From Paenibacillus macquariensis (GTDB lineage: Bacteria; Bacillota; Bacilli; Paenibacillales; Paenibacillaceae): a stretch of 64,000 nucleotides of DNA. A program made the translations under genes and the position numbers. The notes beneath the pieces are model-generated. The model searched no databases, was not told where the DNA came from, and worked only from the letters and a program-made list of their open reading frames with translations. Positions within the stretch are counted from its first letter, which is position 1. Every line of letters starts with the position of its first letter. Below, piece after piece: positions 36,214-44,891 of this stretch. The DNA lies in contig NZ_FTNK01000005.1 in the NCBI RefSeq assembly GCF_900156375.1, positions 186,001 through 250,000 of the forward strand, in the 5' to 3' direction.

Positions 36214-38118
36214 ATGAGAGTATATTTTAAAGGATTGACGACGAGCATGGCCCAGGGTGTCGCTCAGTTGGCAGACATGTTGGGATTACAGATTGATCCA
36301 GGGGGCTTGGTTATTGAGGTCATTCAAGAGGATGGTCCTCTGAGTGTTTCATGCAGCGACGGCCAAGGAGTCATTCATTATCAGAACAAAATTCATTTCT
36401 ATCGTGCACTTGGACTATTTATAGAACATACCAAAGCGGGTGATTCCTTTGAGGTGACTGAACAACTTAGATTCGATTTCAACGGGACGATGCTGGATGT
36501 ATCTCGTAACGGGGTCATGCGAGTGAATACCATTAAGCAGTTTATTCGTTATATGGCAGTCATGGGTCTGAACGGATTGATGATGTACACAGAAGATACA
36601 TATGAAATAGAGGAACTTCCGTATTTCGGATACATGCGTGGTCGTTATACGATGGAGGAACTGCGTGAGTTGGACGATTATGCGGATATGTTCGGGATCG
36701 AAATGATTGCTTGTATCCAGACGTTAGGTCACCTTCATCATGCGCTGAAATGGGACTATGCTGGACAGATAAAGGATCATCACGACATTCTCCTTCCTGG
36801 TGAGCCCAAAACATATGAATTTATAGAGCAAATGATCACGACAGCCGCAAAGACATTCCGCTCGAAACGGATTCATATCGGAATGGATGAAGCGTTTCAG
36901 GTTGGACTCGGACGGTATTTGAGGGAGCATGGCTTTCGCGATCGATTCGAAATTATGAACGACCATGTGGGTAAGGTGCTCGCTATGACAACCAAGCTTG
37001 GACTTCATCCGATGATCTGGAGCGATATGTATTTCAACTTACTTGCGAACGACTATCAAGGACATTTATATAACGTAAATGCCGATTTCTCTGATGATAA
37101 TATGGACCAAATCCCGGATGGTGTGCAATTTGTTTATTGGGATTACGGTAAAGGTGACGAAGCAGGTTACGAGAAAATTTATGACATGCATCTTAAGTTC
37201 GGGTCACTCCCTATTTTGGCAGGCGGGATTCATATGTGGAATTCCATAGCACCGAATTACGGAAAAACATGGACAACCAGTCATCCGGCATTACATGCTG
37301 CTAAGAACAAAGGATTGAAGGAAGTGTTCTCAACTGCATGGGGTGATAATGGTAACGAAACCAATCATTATGTCATTCTTGCAGGCTTGCAGCTATTTGC
37401 TGAGCATGGATATGGGGACGAGGTCGATGACGAACGTCTTGGTCAACGTCTAAAAGCTTGCACAGGTCTCGATCTATTTGATCCGCTTGTTTCGCTCAAA
37501 TATATGGATGAAATTCCGGGTGTCGATGAGGGAAATCACTGGATGGCCAATCCTTCGAAATTCTTGCTGTGGCAGGATTTAATGATGGGATTGTTCGACG
37601 GACACATCGATGAGGACAATGAGAAAGTGATCCCTAGATATTATGCCGATCTGGAGCAGAAATGGCGCTCTTACAAGGAAGCGATGCCAGCCCCGTTTAA
37701 TTGTTTATTCGAAACTTATGAGAAACTGGCAGGTGTACTTGCTCTGAAATCCACATTGGGTATACGTATTAAACGGTTCTACGATGAAAGACAGATGGAT
37801 CAACTCACGAACATTGTCAACGCGGAGCTTCCAGAGTTATATCGTCACGTTGAGGCATTGCGTGTGGCTCACCGCAGGATGTGGATGATCACTTACAAGG
37901 CCTTTGGGTGGGAAGTACTCGACATCCGGTATGGTGGCTTAATGGCTCGTATACAGTCTACAGGCGATCGGATTATGGATTATGTCGGAGGTCAGGTGGA
38001 GGAATTGGAGGAGTTGGAAGTACAACGTCTGATCTTTGATCAGAATGGTGTACCTACTGCACCCCTGAATGTGAACGCATCATATCAGGTGATCGTAACC
38101 GCGGGATCCCTAACGTAA
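36214..38118 (+). CDS. GH20 beta-N-acetylhexosaminidase (GH20C-like)
   Basis: A 634-residue cytoplasmic enzyme. A small N-terminal alpha/beta domain precedes the barrel. FNGTMLDVSRNGV starts the catalytic domain, and HIGMDEAF carries the GH20 Asp-Glu pair (D225/E226) used in substrate-assisted catalysis. MYTEDTYE, YFGYMRGRYT and CIQTLGHLHHAL match the pneumococcal GH20C type, which removes terminal beta-GlcNAc or GalNAc. No signal peptide, so it acts on imported oligosaccharides. ATG 36214 follows GGAGGTAG by 5 bases. It fits as the enzyme that releases GlcNAc while the GH38/GH125 operon removes mannose. Confidence 0.9.
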   Translation: MRVYFKGLTTSMAQGVAQLADMLGLQIDPGGLVIEVIQEDGPLSVSCSDGQGVIHYQNKIHFYRALGLFIEHTKAGDSFEVTEQLRFDFNGTMLDVSRNGVMRVNTIKQFIRYMAVMGLNGLMMYTEDTYEIEELPYFGYMRGRYTMEELRELDDYADMFGIEMIACIQTLGHLHHALKWDYAGQIKDHHDILLPGEPKTYEFIEQMITTAAKTFRSKRIHIGMDEAFQVGLGRYLREHGFRDRFEIMNDHVGKVLAMTTKLGLHPMIWSDMYFNLLANDYQGHLYNVNADFSDDNMDQIPDGVQFVYWDYGKGDEAGYEKIYDMHLKFGSLPILAGGIHMWNSIAPNYGKTWTTSHPALHAAKNKGLKEVFSTAWGDNGNETNHYVILAGLQLFAEHGYGDEVDDERLGQRLKACTGLDLFDPLVSLKYMDEIPGVDEGNHWMANPSKFLLWQDLMMGLFDGHIDEDNEKVIPRYYADLEQKWRSYKEAMPAPFNCLFETYEKLAGVLALKSTLGIRIKRFYDERQMDQLTNIVNAELPELYRHVEALRVAHRRMWMITYKAFGWEVLDIRYGGLMARIQSTGDRIMDYVGGQVEELEELEVQRLIFDQNGVPTAPLNVNASYQVIVTAGSLT

Positions 38119-38124
38119 TTCTAG

Positions 38125-38177
38125 ACACAAATAAATCGCTCAGTCCTCTAATGATGGACTAGGCGATTTATTTGTGT
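38125..38177. terminator. Long bidirectional terminator hairpin
   Basis: A perfect 15-base inverted repeat (38125-38139 with 38163-38177) encloses a second stem (AGTCC 38142-38146 with GGACT 38156-38160). It separates the convergent GH20 and AraC genes. Confidence 0.85.
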
Positions 38178-38179
38178 TT

Positions 38180-39088
38180 CTAAAGAATCCGAGAAAGCTT
38201 GCGGTATTCACTTGCGGAAATCCCCTCATGCCGACGGAACATACGACTGAAATAATGAATATCTGGATAACCGACTTGTGCTCCGATTTGTTCTATAGTC
38301 GTATCGGTTTCACGTAGCAGTCTCCGCGCTTCACGGTGGCGAATGGATTGAATATATTCACTGGGTGGTAATCCTACGGTTTGTTTAAAGAGCTTGGCAG
38401 TGTAATCGATGCTTAAACACAAGGCATCTGCAATCGATTGGTTCGACCAAGGTTCTGAAGGAGCAGATTCTATTTCTTCAACGATTTTTGCTAACTTTGT
38501 GCTATGCGCAGATGAAGTGATTAAGGATTGAGATGTGGAATTGCGCATTAAGTGAACCAAAATATTCATCATTAGTGACTTGCAGACAAGTTCGTAACCT
38601 AGCTTGCGCATCGTAAATTCTTCTACAAGCTGCTCCATGAGTTGAACGCAAACAAGGGAGGGCGTATAGATGACTTGCGACGACAAGGGAGGGAATATGT
38701 CTGAACAGGCTTCGAGTCCGAACTTATTTAGATGAATATCATCTTCGTCGACGATTAAATCGGCCTCTGTCATATTGTTAAGCTCATGGAAGAAATCGAA
38801 ATGAATACCAATAAAACGCGCATCCGGCTGTGAAACAATCTCATTCTGATGGTATACGCCAGAAGGTAGGAAGATAAGTTGTCCGGCGTAAATGTTGAAG
38901 CGTTGTCCGTGCATAGTTGTGACAGCTTGACCTTGGACGACATAGAGAAGTTCGAAATCGTATAGTCTTCGTTTGGGAAAAATGCTGGTGGGTACGCGCT
39001 GGAATTGTGCGTAATGAATACTTGGCGACCATTCTTGGAAAGAAGCTGAACGCTGTAGTAGATAAGTATCCCTTAGTTTATCCATCAT
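38180..39088 (-). CDS. AraC-family transcriptional regulator with cupin sensor
   Basis: A 302-residue regulator. The N-terminal cupin-like domain shows YDFELLYVVQGQAV and GQLIFLPSGVYHQNE. The C-terminal DNA-binding region has NQSIADALCLSIDYTAKLF and IEQIGAQVGYPDIHYFSRMF, ending ISASEYRK. AAGGAG lies 5 bases before ATG 39088, with a second ATG three bases on. It is divergent from the isomerase/dehydrogenase pair beginning at 39252, and the shared 163-base gap holds a direct repeat that could be its operator. Confidence 0.87.
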   Translation of the reverse strand: MMDKLRDTYLLQRSASFQEWSPSIHYAQFQRVPTSIFPKRRLYDFELLYVVQGQAVTTMHGQRFNIYAGQLIFLPSGVYHQNEIVSQPDARFIGIHFDFFHELNNMTEADLIVDEDDIHLNKFGLEACSDIFPPLSSQVIYTPSLVCVQLMEQLVEEFTMRKLGYELVCKSLMMNILVHLMRNSTSQSLITSSAHSTKLAKIVEEIESAPSEPWSNQSIADALCLSIDYTAKLFKQTVGLPPSEYIQSIRHREARRLLRETDTTIEQIGAQVGYPDIHYFSRMFRRHEGISASEYRKLSRIL

Positions 39089-39143
39089 ATACACTCCTTG
39101 AAATCGATTTAGAATTGATAACGGAATTGTACAAATATTCGCT

Positions 39144-39230
39144 AATACAGCTAAATAAATATCATGAATAATCGTTTATTATATAGCTATTATTACATGT
39201 TGTTCAGAGATACTCAATACAGCTGAAATA
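39144..39230. promoter_or_regulatory. Candidate AraC operator: direct repeat in the divergent intergenic region
   Basis: AATACAGCTAAATA (39144-39157) recurs as AATACAGCTGAAATA (39216-39230), in the same orientation 72 bases apart, upstream of the isomerase gene and its divergent AraC gene. Paired direct half-sites are typical AraC-family targets. The assignment is inference. Confidence 0.35.
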
Positions 39231-39251
39231 GCTAAAATGGAGGTTTTTTTG

Positions 39252-40094
39252 ATGAAGAAGGGAATTAACATTTGGTCGTTTAAGGGAGACTCATCTATAG
39301 CCGATTGTATAACGTTAGCCAAACAAGCAGGATTTGATGGTATCGAGTTGTCTTTGAATGCAACGGGCGAGCTTAGTCTTAACTCTGGGGATAAGGAAGT
39401 TAGTGAGATCAAGGCGAGGATTGAAGATGCTTCACTAGAGATTGCTGGACTAGCTACGGGTCTGTATTGGGACTATCCGATGACAAGTGGGAATAAGGAG
39501 ATTCAGGGCAAAGCAATCGACGTATGTAAGAAACAATTGGAGCTGGCAGCAGCACTAGAAGTCGATACGATATTAGTCATTCCCGGTGCTGTCGGGGTAG
39601 ATTTCATTCCTAACGCTGAAGTTACCGATTATGAACGAGCATACGAACGGGCGCTGGAGTCGATTGCAGAGCTTGTGCCCTATGCGAAGAGTGCAGGCGT
39701 ATCTATCGGACTTGAAAATGTCTGGAATAAATTTCTGCTAACACCACTCGAAATGCGTTCTTTTATTGATGAAATTGATTCAACCTACGTAGGCTCGTAC
39801 TTTGATGTAGGTAACGCTTTGCAGAATGGATATCCGGAGCATTGGATACGTATTTTGGGTCATCGGATTAAAAAAGTACATTTCAAGGATTACCGTCGTC
39901 AAGCGGGAGGATTGCATGGATTTGTTGATCTTCTAGCAGGCGATGTGGACTATCCGGTGGTTATGGAGTCACTCAGAGCGATTGGGTATGACAACTACGT
40001 AACGGCAGAGATGATCCCGCCTTACAATCATTACTCTGAGCAAATCATATACAATACCTCGGGTGCGATGGATGCGATATTGGGACGTAAATAA
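39252..40094 (+). CDS. Xylose-isomerase-like TIM-barrel protein (sugar isomerase/epimerase family), copy 3
   Basis: A 280-residue TIM-barrel protein of the hexulose-phosphate epimerase-like group. Metal-site positions appear in GIELSLN, IPGAVGV, IGLENVWNKF, SYFDVGNAL, HFKDYR and TAEMIPPYNHY. ENVWNKF plus YFDVGN is a pattern of sugar 3-epimerases and isomerases. ATG 39252 lies 8 bases after GGAGG; the in-frame ATG 39237 overlaps that site. It is co-transcribed with the following dehydrogenase (27-base gap), repeating the isomerase/dehydrogenase pairing of 32.3-35.1 kb. Exact substrate unknown. Confidence 0.84.
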   Translation: MKKGINIWSFKGDSSIADCITLAKQAGFDGIELSLNATGELSLNSGDKEVSEIKARIEDASLEIAGLATGLYWDYPMTSGNKEIQGKAIDVCKKQLELAAALEVDTILVIPGAVGVDFIPNAEVTDYERAYERALESIAELVPYAKSAGVSIGLENVWNKFLLTPLEMRSFIDEIDSTYVGSYFDVGNALQNGYPEHWIRILGHRIKKVHFKDYRRQAGGLHGFVDLLAGDVDYPVVMESLRAIGYDNYVTAEMIPPYNHYSEQIIYNTSGAMDAILGRK

Positions 40095-40121
40095 TTCAAA
40101 TGATAAATGGAGGTTTTTAAT

Positions 40122-41132
40122 ATGAAAAAGATAGGACTCATTGGATTTGGATTTATGGGGCGTATGCACTTTGATAACTATGTTCGACTAATATCTGAGG
40201 GCTTACAGATTCAACTGGTAGCCATTTGTGATCTACGGATTGAAGAGCTGAAGCAAGGAACGGCATCGGGCAACATTGCAACGGAACAGGAAGTATACGA
40301 TTTAACACCATACCGTTTATATGATGATATTGATACGATGTTGGAGAATGAAGAGTTTGATATCGTTGACGTAGCCCTTCCTACTTATTTACATGCGGAG
40401 ATCACGTGCCGCTTGCTGGACAAAGGGTTACATGTATTTTGCGAGAAACCTGTTGCAGGTAATTCTACGGATGCGTGGCGCATGGTAGAGGCGGCGAAAC
40501 GTAACGAGAAAACACTGATGATCGGGCAATGTTTGCGCTTCTGGCCTGCTTATGAATACGCGAAAGAATGCGTTGAGGATGGACGGTATGGTAAAGCTAC
40601 CGCAGGACTTTTCTTCCGCGGATCAGGTGCCCCACAAGGTTGGTTCCTCGAAGGCGAGAAGAGTGGTGGCTGTATCATGGACATGCATATTCATGATGCA
40701 GATATGATTCATTGGTTGTTCGGCAAACCAGAAAAAGTGTCGTCGATTGCTCGTAACATTATTCCGGGCAGTGGCTATGATATGGTCTCTACCAACTATA
40801 TTTATCCGGACAATAAGGTAGTAAATGCACAAGCAGATTGGACCCTTGAAGGGGATCATGGCCTAGTTATGTCTTATCGTGTGAATTTTGAAGGTGGAAA
40901 CCTCGTGTTTGAGAATAATATAGTAACGGTTAATCCAAAGGATGCTCCAAGTTTTGTTGCTGAACTGTCGAGCGATATGGGTTATTATCGTGAAATTAAA
41001 TACTTCCTTCAATCCATCATGGATGGTGAACCAGTAACAATATGTACACCGGAAAGCGCCGTAGCTACTTTAGAAATCATTGAAGCGGAAATGCGCTCTG
41101 CTGATCAATCAGGTGTATTGGAAGTATTATAA
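40122..41132 (+). CDS. Gfo/Idh/MocA-family NAD(P)-dependent sugar dehydrogenase, set 2
   Basis: A 336-residue oxidoreductase with the Rossmann motif GLIGFGFMGRMH, the catalytic CEKPV (Lys) motif, GQCLRFWPAYE, and GGCIMDMHIHDADMIHWLFG with the Asp/His pair. ATG 40122 is 7 bases after GGAGG. Next to a sialic-acid-type operon, one candidate role is that of NanOx/YjhC, the Gfo/Idh/MocA enzyme that converts 2,7-anhydro-Neu5Ac to Neu5Ac. The partner TIM-barrel protein argues equally for a route that oxidises a sugar and then rearranges it. Neither is settled by sequence alone. Confidence 0.87.
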   Translation: MKKIGLIGFGFMGRMHFDNYVRLISEGLQIQLVAICDLRIEELKQGTASGNIATEQEVYDLTPYRLYDDIDTMLENEEFDIVDVALPTYLHAEITCRLLDKGLHVFCEKPVAGNSTDAWRMVEAAKRNEKTLMIGQCLRFWPAYEYAKECVEDGRYGKATAGLFFRGSGAPQGWFLEGEKSGGCIMDMHIHDADMIHWLFGKPEKVSSIARNIIPGSGYDMVSTNYIYPDNKVVNAQADWTLEGDHGLVMSYRVNFEGGNLVFENNIVTVNPKDAPSFVAELSSDMGYYREIKYFLQSIMDGEPVTICTPESAVATLEIIEAEMRSADQSGVLEVL

Positions 41133-41151
41133 GAAAGTTATCATCCATATA

Positions 41152-41185
41152 AGAAGGAGCATCCCGTGATAGGGATGCTCCTTCT
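41152..41185. terminator. Perfect bidirectional terminator
   Basis: A 14-base perfect stem (41152-41165 with 41172-41185) with a 6-base loop. The right arm overlaps the stop codon of the minus-strand histidine kinase gene by two bases. Confidence 0.85.
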
Positions 41186-42995
41186 ATTCGTTGTAAGGAA
41201 TACGAATCGTAACGGTGGTGCCTGCTCCAAGGGAGCTTTCCACTTCAATACCATATTGATCGCCGAAATAAAAACGGATACGGTCATGAACATTTTTGAT
41301 ACCGATATGTGCTTCTCCTAACGTATCCGAGGTATCCATAAGGCGTTCGCGTAGCCCAGTAATCTGAGTCTCATCCATCCCAGCCCCATTATCCTTGATC
41401 TTAATCAGCAAGCAGTTATCTTGTACCGTTGTGGAAATTTCGAGTAGGCCGGTACTGACACGACGTTCCAAGCCATGCACAATGGCATTCTCGATAATGG
41501 GTTGTAAAGAGAAATGTAAAACATTCGCTGTATCGCTATTTGGAGCGAGATTTTCGGAGTATTGAATTTTATCTCCGAAGCGCATTTGTTGTACTTTAAT
41601 ATATAAGCGGGTATGAACAAGTTCATCGCTTAGCGAGACGATATCTTTGCCTGTTTGGATATGAATGCGAAATAACTTACCGAGTAGTCCCACCATTTCT
41701 GCAATGTCTCTTTGTCCGCTAAGCACGGCTTTCATCTGGACCGATTCTAGTGCATTTGCGAGAAAGTGAGGATTGATTTGGCTCTTGAGTGCCCCATATT
41801 GTGCAATCTTCTGTTGGGCGATCATATTGGATGATCTTTCAATATGACTTTGTAGGTCTTCAACCATCTTACGTATGCCTCTATAGAGAACGCCGAATTC
41901 ATCTTGACGGTCACTGCGTAGATTGACATCGAACTTACCGAGTCCAACGGACCTTACTTGTCTGCTTAACAGAATAATAGGTTTCGTTACTCGTGCAGAT
42001 AAGATATACATAAATAGGAGTGCTGTAACCAACGAGCAGAAGGCAAATCCCAATATGATCAAGCGGAACATATTGGCATCTTTCGCCATCTCCTGCTCAT
42101 CAATATATTGAATGACCTTCCATCCAGAATAAGGTGAGGTAATAAAGTCAAGATAGGATTGCTTACCCGCAAATGGCGCATAGAAGCTTCCTGTATCATT
42201 GGCTAGCACGCGTTCTAGCGAAGCGTAGTCTGAATTGGATAGAACAAGCGGATTCTCTTGATTCTCCTCGGATGAATAGATAACGCTACCCTTATCGTCA
42301 ACGATGAGAAATTTACGATTGCTATTCTCTGATAGGTTTAAGATTTCACGTAAGGAATCCAGTCTGATATCGACTAGAATGATGGCAAGATGTTGTTTAC
42401 TACCTGTTTTATTAATGACTCGCGCAATGGACATAACAGGCTCTTTCGAGTTAAGGCGGTGGAAGGGCTTATGCGTACCAAATATAACAATTTTACCTCG
42501 GCTCGCTAGGGTCTGTTTATACCAATTTTCCTGAAGGAAATTACTATCATCATAATCTGCTTGATTAAAGTTAACAGAATAAAAGACGCGATCACCTGCG
42601 TAAATCTGTACACTATCGACATTCTTGATCGTCATCTCAATGGTGCTTACGAAATGCTCGATTACACTTCTGTATTGGATACCTATATCTTCAATATGAT
42701 TTGCCCGATTGTCAGCCCAGTTTACAAGAGAGCTTTGAAGCTGACCATCCAGTTGTGCGGTGAGTGTCCCTTTTTCTATACTTTGAAGATACTGATCAAT
42801 ATTAAAGGATAGATTATTTAGGATAAGGTTTGCGCTATCCTGATATTCATTTTTGACCGTCTGAAGTGAGAAAAAATAAACAATACCTGACATGATTGTG
42901 AGAGGTATCGTAATTGTGCAGATCATAAGAATGAATATTTGACGGTTCACATGTCTCATTTGAAACCGTTGGGACAGTCGTCTGAATATATTCAC
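41184..42995 (-). CDS. YesM-type sensor histidine kinase (module B)
   Basis: A 603-residue membrane kinase. TM1 at ~20-42, an extracellular double-Cache-like sensor (ENWYKQTLASRGK, MSIARVINKTG, IVDDKGSVIY), TM2 at ~310-335, and HAMP. The phosphoacceptor lies in KSQINPHFLANALE, and the ATPase region has KDNGAGM and IGIKNVHDRI. The usual HFLYN is HFLAN here, a small variation. The GTG start at 42995 lies five bases after the regulator stop, so this kinase is the second gene of its pair, the reverse of the usual order. The likely target is the importer operon starting at 44892. Confidence 0.9.
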   Translation of the reverse strand: MNIFRRLSQRFQMRHVNRQIFILMICTITIPLTIMSGIVYFFSLQTVKNEYQDSANLILNNLSFNIDQYLQSIEKGTLTAQLDGQLQSSLVNWADNRANHIEDIGIQYRSVIEHFVSTIEMTIKNVDSVQIYAGDRVFYSVNFNQADYDDSNFLQENWYKQTLASRGKIVIFGTHKPFHRLNSKEPVMSIARVINKTGSKQHLAIILVDIRLDSLREILNLSENSNRKFLIVDDKGSVIYSSEENQENPLVLSNSDYASLERVLANDTGSFYAPFAGKQSYLDFITSPYSGWKVIQYIDEQEMAKDANMFRLIILGFAFCSLVTALLFMYILSARVTKPIILLSRQVRSVGLGKFDVNLRSDRQDEFGVLYRGIRKMVEDLQSHIERSSNMIAQQKIAQYGALKSQINPHFLANALESVQMKAVLSGQRDIAEMVGLLGKLFRIHIQTGKDIVSLSDELVHTRLYIKVQQMRFGDKIQYSENLAPNSDTANVLHFSLQPIIENAIVHGLERRVSTGLLEISTTVQDNCLLIKIKDNGAGMDETQITGLRERLMDTSDTLGEAHIGIKNVHDRIRFYFGDQYGIEVESSLGAGTTVTIRIPYNE

Positions 42996-42999
42996 TTCA

Positions 43000-44649
43000 T
43001 CACCATCCCAATTGTTTTCGATAATCAGATGGTGTCATTTGAGTGATACTTCTAAACATTTTCACAAAATGTTTGTAGCTCTTGTAGCCACACATATTGC
43101 ATACATCTGTGACTAGATACTTCGGATCTTTTAAGCACTGTTGTGCATAATGAATTCGAATCTCGGTAACAAACGTCATATAATTTTTATTTAGTTTTGT
43201 TTTGAACAGACGGCTTAAGTATGACGGATTATAGAAGAAACGGTCTGCGACCATTTGAAGCGTTAGTTCTTGATCAATATGATGCTCGATGAAATTCTTG
43301 ATTTGTTCAAAAATAAGTACATCTTTTGGAACGGATAATTGATTCTGTTGTTGATAAACGGTGTTCAGATGAATAATCCACTCGAACAGCCAGTCAAAGA
43401 GATGATCAATCGTCTGGAAATCATCTACGAATGTAAGTGTTAGTAACTTGTTACTGTAGACGCCCTCCACAGCAATACCATGTTTATGGGCAAACCGTAG
43501 GGTCACATTAATAATCTCCTGTAAAAAGGCAAGCCATTCGTCGCTAGATACGTTAGGTAATTTCATTCGTGATTCGTCGGCCAGTTGCTTCATCAATTTT
43601 CTTGTGAGCGTACCATCCCCTTTTTCTAATCCCTCGAGTATTAGATGAGATTCTAGAAGGACCAAATGACTTGCAACTTCTTTATGTACGTCGGAGGATG
43701 GCTGTAAACCTTGTTCTAAGAAAAGATATCTCCCCGGTTGGGAAAACCGCTTGTATAATGCCTTATCGACAAGCTGAAGGGATCTACCAGCTGCAGACAA
43801 TTGAGACAAGGGTTGTCCCATAGCCATATACATCGTTGTTGGAAGCTCTATAAGATTAAGCTGATTAAGTAATGTTTGTACTTGTTCTTCTATTTGAGTA
43901 TCGAATCTCGTTCCATTGGGACATTCGAATATTGTAAGCGCGTACAACTTTGATTTATGATAATACATAAGAATTTGTCTGCGGATATCGTGACTTAATA
44001 GGGTTGTCGCTACATCCGATACGAGTCGCTCTGCAAGCTGTTTCCAACGCATATTTGTTCCTTGAATGGAATCTGGCCGCGGAATATTGGATACAACGAT
44101 AGAATAGAACATGTAATTCTTACTTTCGAATCCGCAAAGGCGTTGGAGCATGTCTGGTTGCAACTCGACCTGATCTTCCAGCAGATGTTTCAAGAACTGA
44201 CTATGTAAAAGCGTCATGGCTTCTTTGGCCTCTTGTTCTAATTCGGAGCGGGATTGCTGTTCTTGTCTCCTTATCTCTAATACCTTCAGACATTCTAGCA
44301 AGCTTGCTAGACTTTCATCATATTCAAGGGGTTTGAGTAAGTATGATTGTATACCCCCAATTCTAATGGCCTTTTGTGCATAAGCGAAATCGTTATATCC
44401 CGTTAATAACACAAATACCGTATCCGGTAGCGCTGGGCGAAGTTGTTCGATCATCTCTAAGCCGTCCACTTCAGGCATACGAATATCTGTAATGACCAGA
44501 TCGGGTCGTTCCCGAAGAGCCATGATAATTCCTTCTTTTCCGTTCTCTGCCTCAACAATGGTATTCACTCCCAATTCACTCCAAGGGAAATATTGCTTCA
44601 AGCCAGCTCGTATGGTAGGTTCGTCCTCGACAATCATCAGTTTATACAT
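43000..44649 (-). CDS. YesN-type AraC-family response regulator (module B)
   Basis: A 549-residue response regulator. The receiver has EDE (8-10), phosphoacceptor D55 (ITDIRMP) and YLLKPL. A long central linker leads to the AraC DNA-binding domain (LTLQMVADRFFYNPSYLSRLF and VTDVCNMCGYKSYKHFVKMF, ending MTPSDYRK). ATG 44649 has GAGGGA 5 bases upstream; an earlier frame start at 44694 has no site. It precedes the kinase gene on the same strand and is divergent from the sialic-acid-type binding-protein gene, the expected target. Confidence 0.92.
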   Translation of the reverse strand: MYKLMIVEDEPTIRAGLKQYFPWSELGVNTIVEAENGKEGIIMALRERPDLVITDIRMPEVDGLEMIEQLRPALPDTVFVLLTGYNDFAYAQKAIRIGGIQSYLLKPLEYDESLASLLECLKVLEIRRQEQQSRSELEQEAKEAMTLLHSQFLKHLLEDQVELQPDMLQRLCGFESKNYMFYSIVVSNIPRPDSIQGTNMRWKQLAERLVSDVATTLLSHDIRRQILMYYHKSKLYALTIFECPNGTRFDTQIEEQVQTLLNQLNLIELPTTMYMAMGQPLSQLSAAGRSLQLVDKALYKRFSQPGRYLFLEQGLQPSSDVHKEVASHLVLLESHLILEGLEKGDGTLTRKLMKQLADESRMKLPNVSSDEWLAFLQEIINVTLRFAHKHGIAVEGVYSNKLLTLTFVDDFQTIDHLFDWLFEWIIHLNTVYQQQNQLSVPKDVLIFEQIKNFIEHHIDQELTLQMVADRFFYNPSYLSRLFKTKLNKNYMTFVTEIRIHYAQQCLKDPKYLVTDVCNMCGYKSYKHFVKMFRSITQMTPSDYRKQLGW

Positions 44650-44838
44650 AGCATCCCTCTTGAGTAGAATTTTGTTTGCAAGTACAATTAGCATTCATTA
44701 TACAAGAAAATTATGGCAGGAGGAGTTTTAATTTTAATCACAATAATTAATAAAATTGATTAGTAAGAATAGAGCCATGAATGTAAAAGTAGAGGGATTT
44801 CTCAATATTAGTATTTGAATTATGCTAGATACAAGAAC

Positions 44839-44852
44839 TGAAAGCGCTTCAA
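44839..44852 (+). promoter_or_regulatory. cre-like box upstream of the module B importer
   Basis: TGAAAGCGCTTCAA lies 40 bases before the SBP start. It keeps the full TGAAAGCGCTT core of the CcpA target but is one base short or mismatched at the 3' end. Its position fits repression by roadblock or by promoter overlap. Confidence 0.5.
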
Positions 44853-44891
44853 TAGCTTTCTACTCTGAATTAATTACTGGGGGGAATAAGA

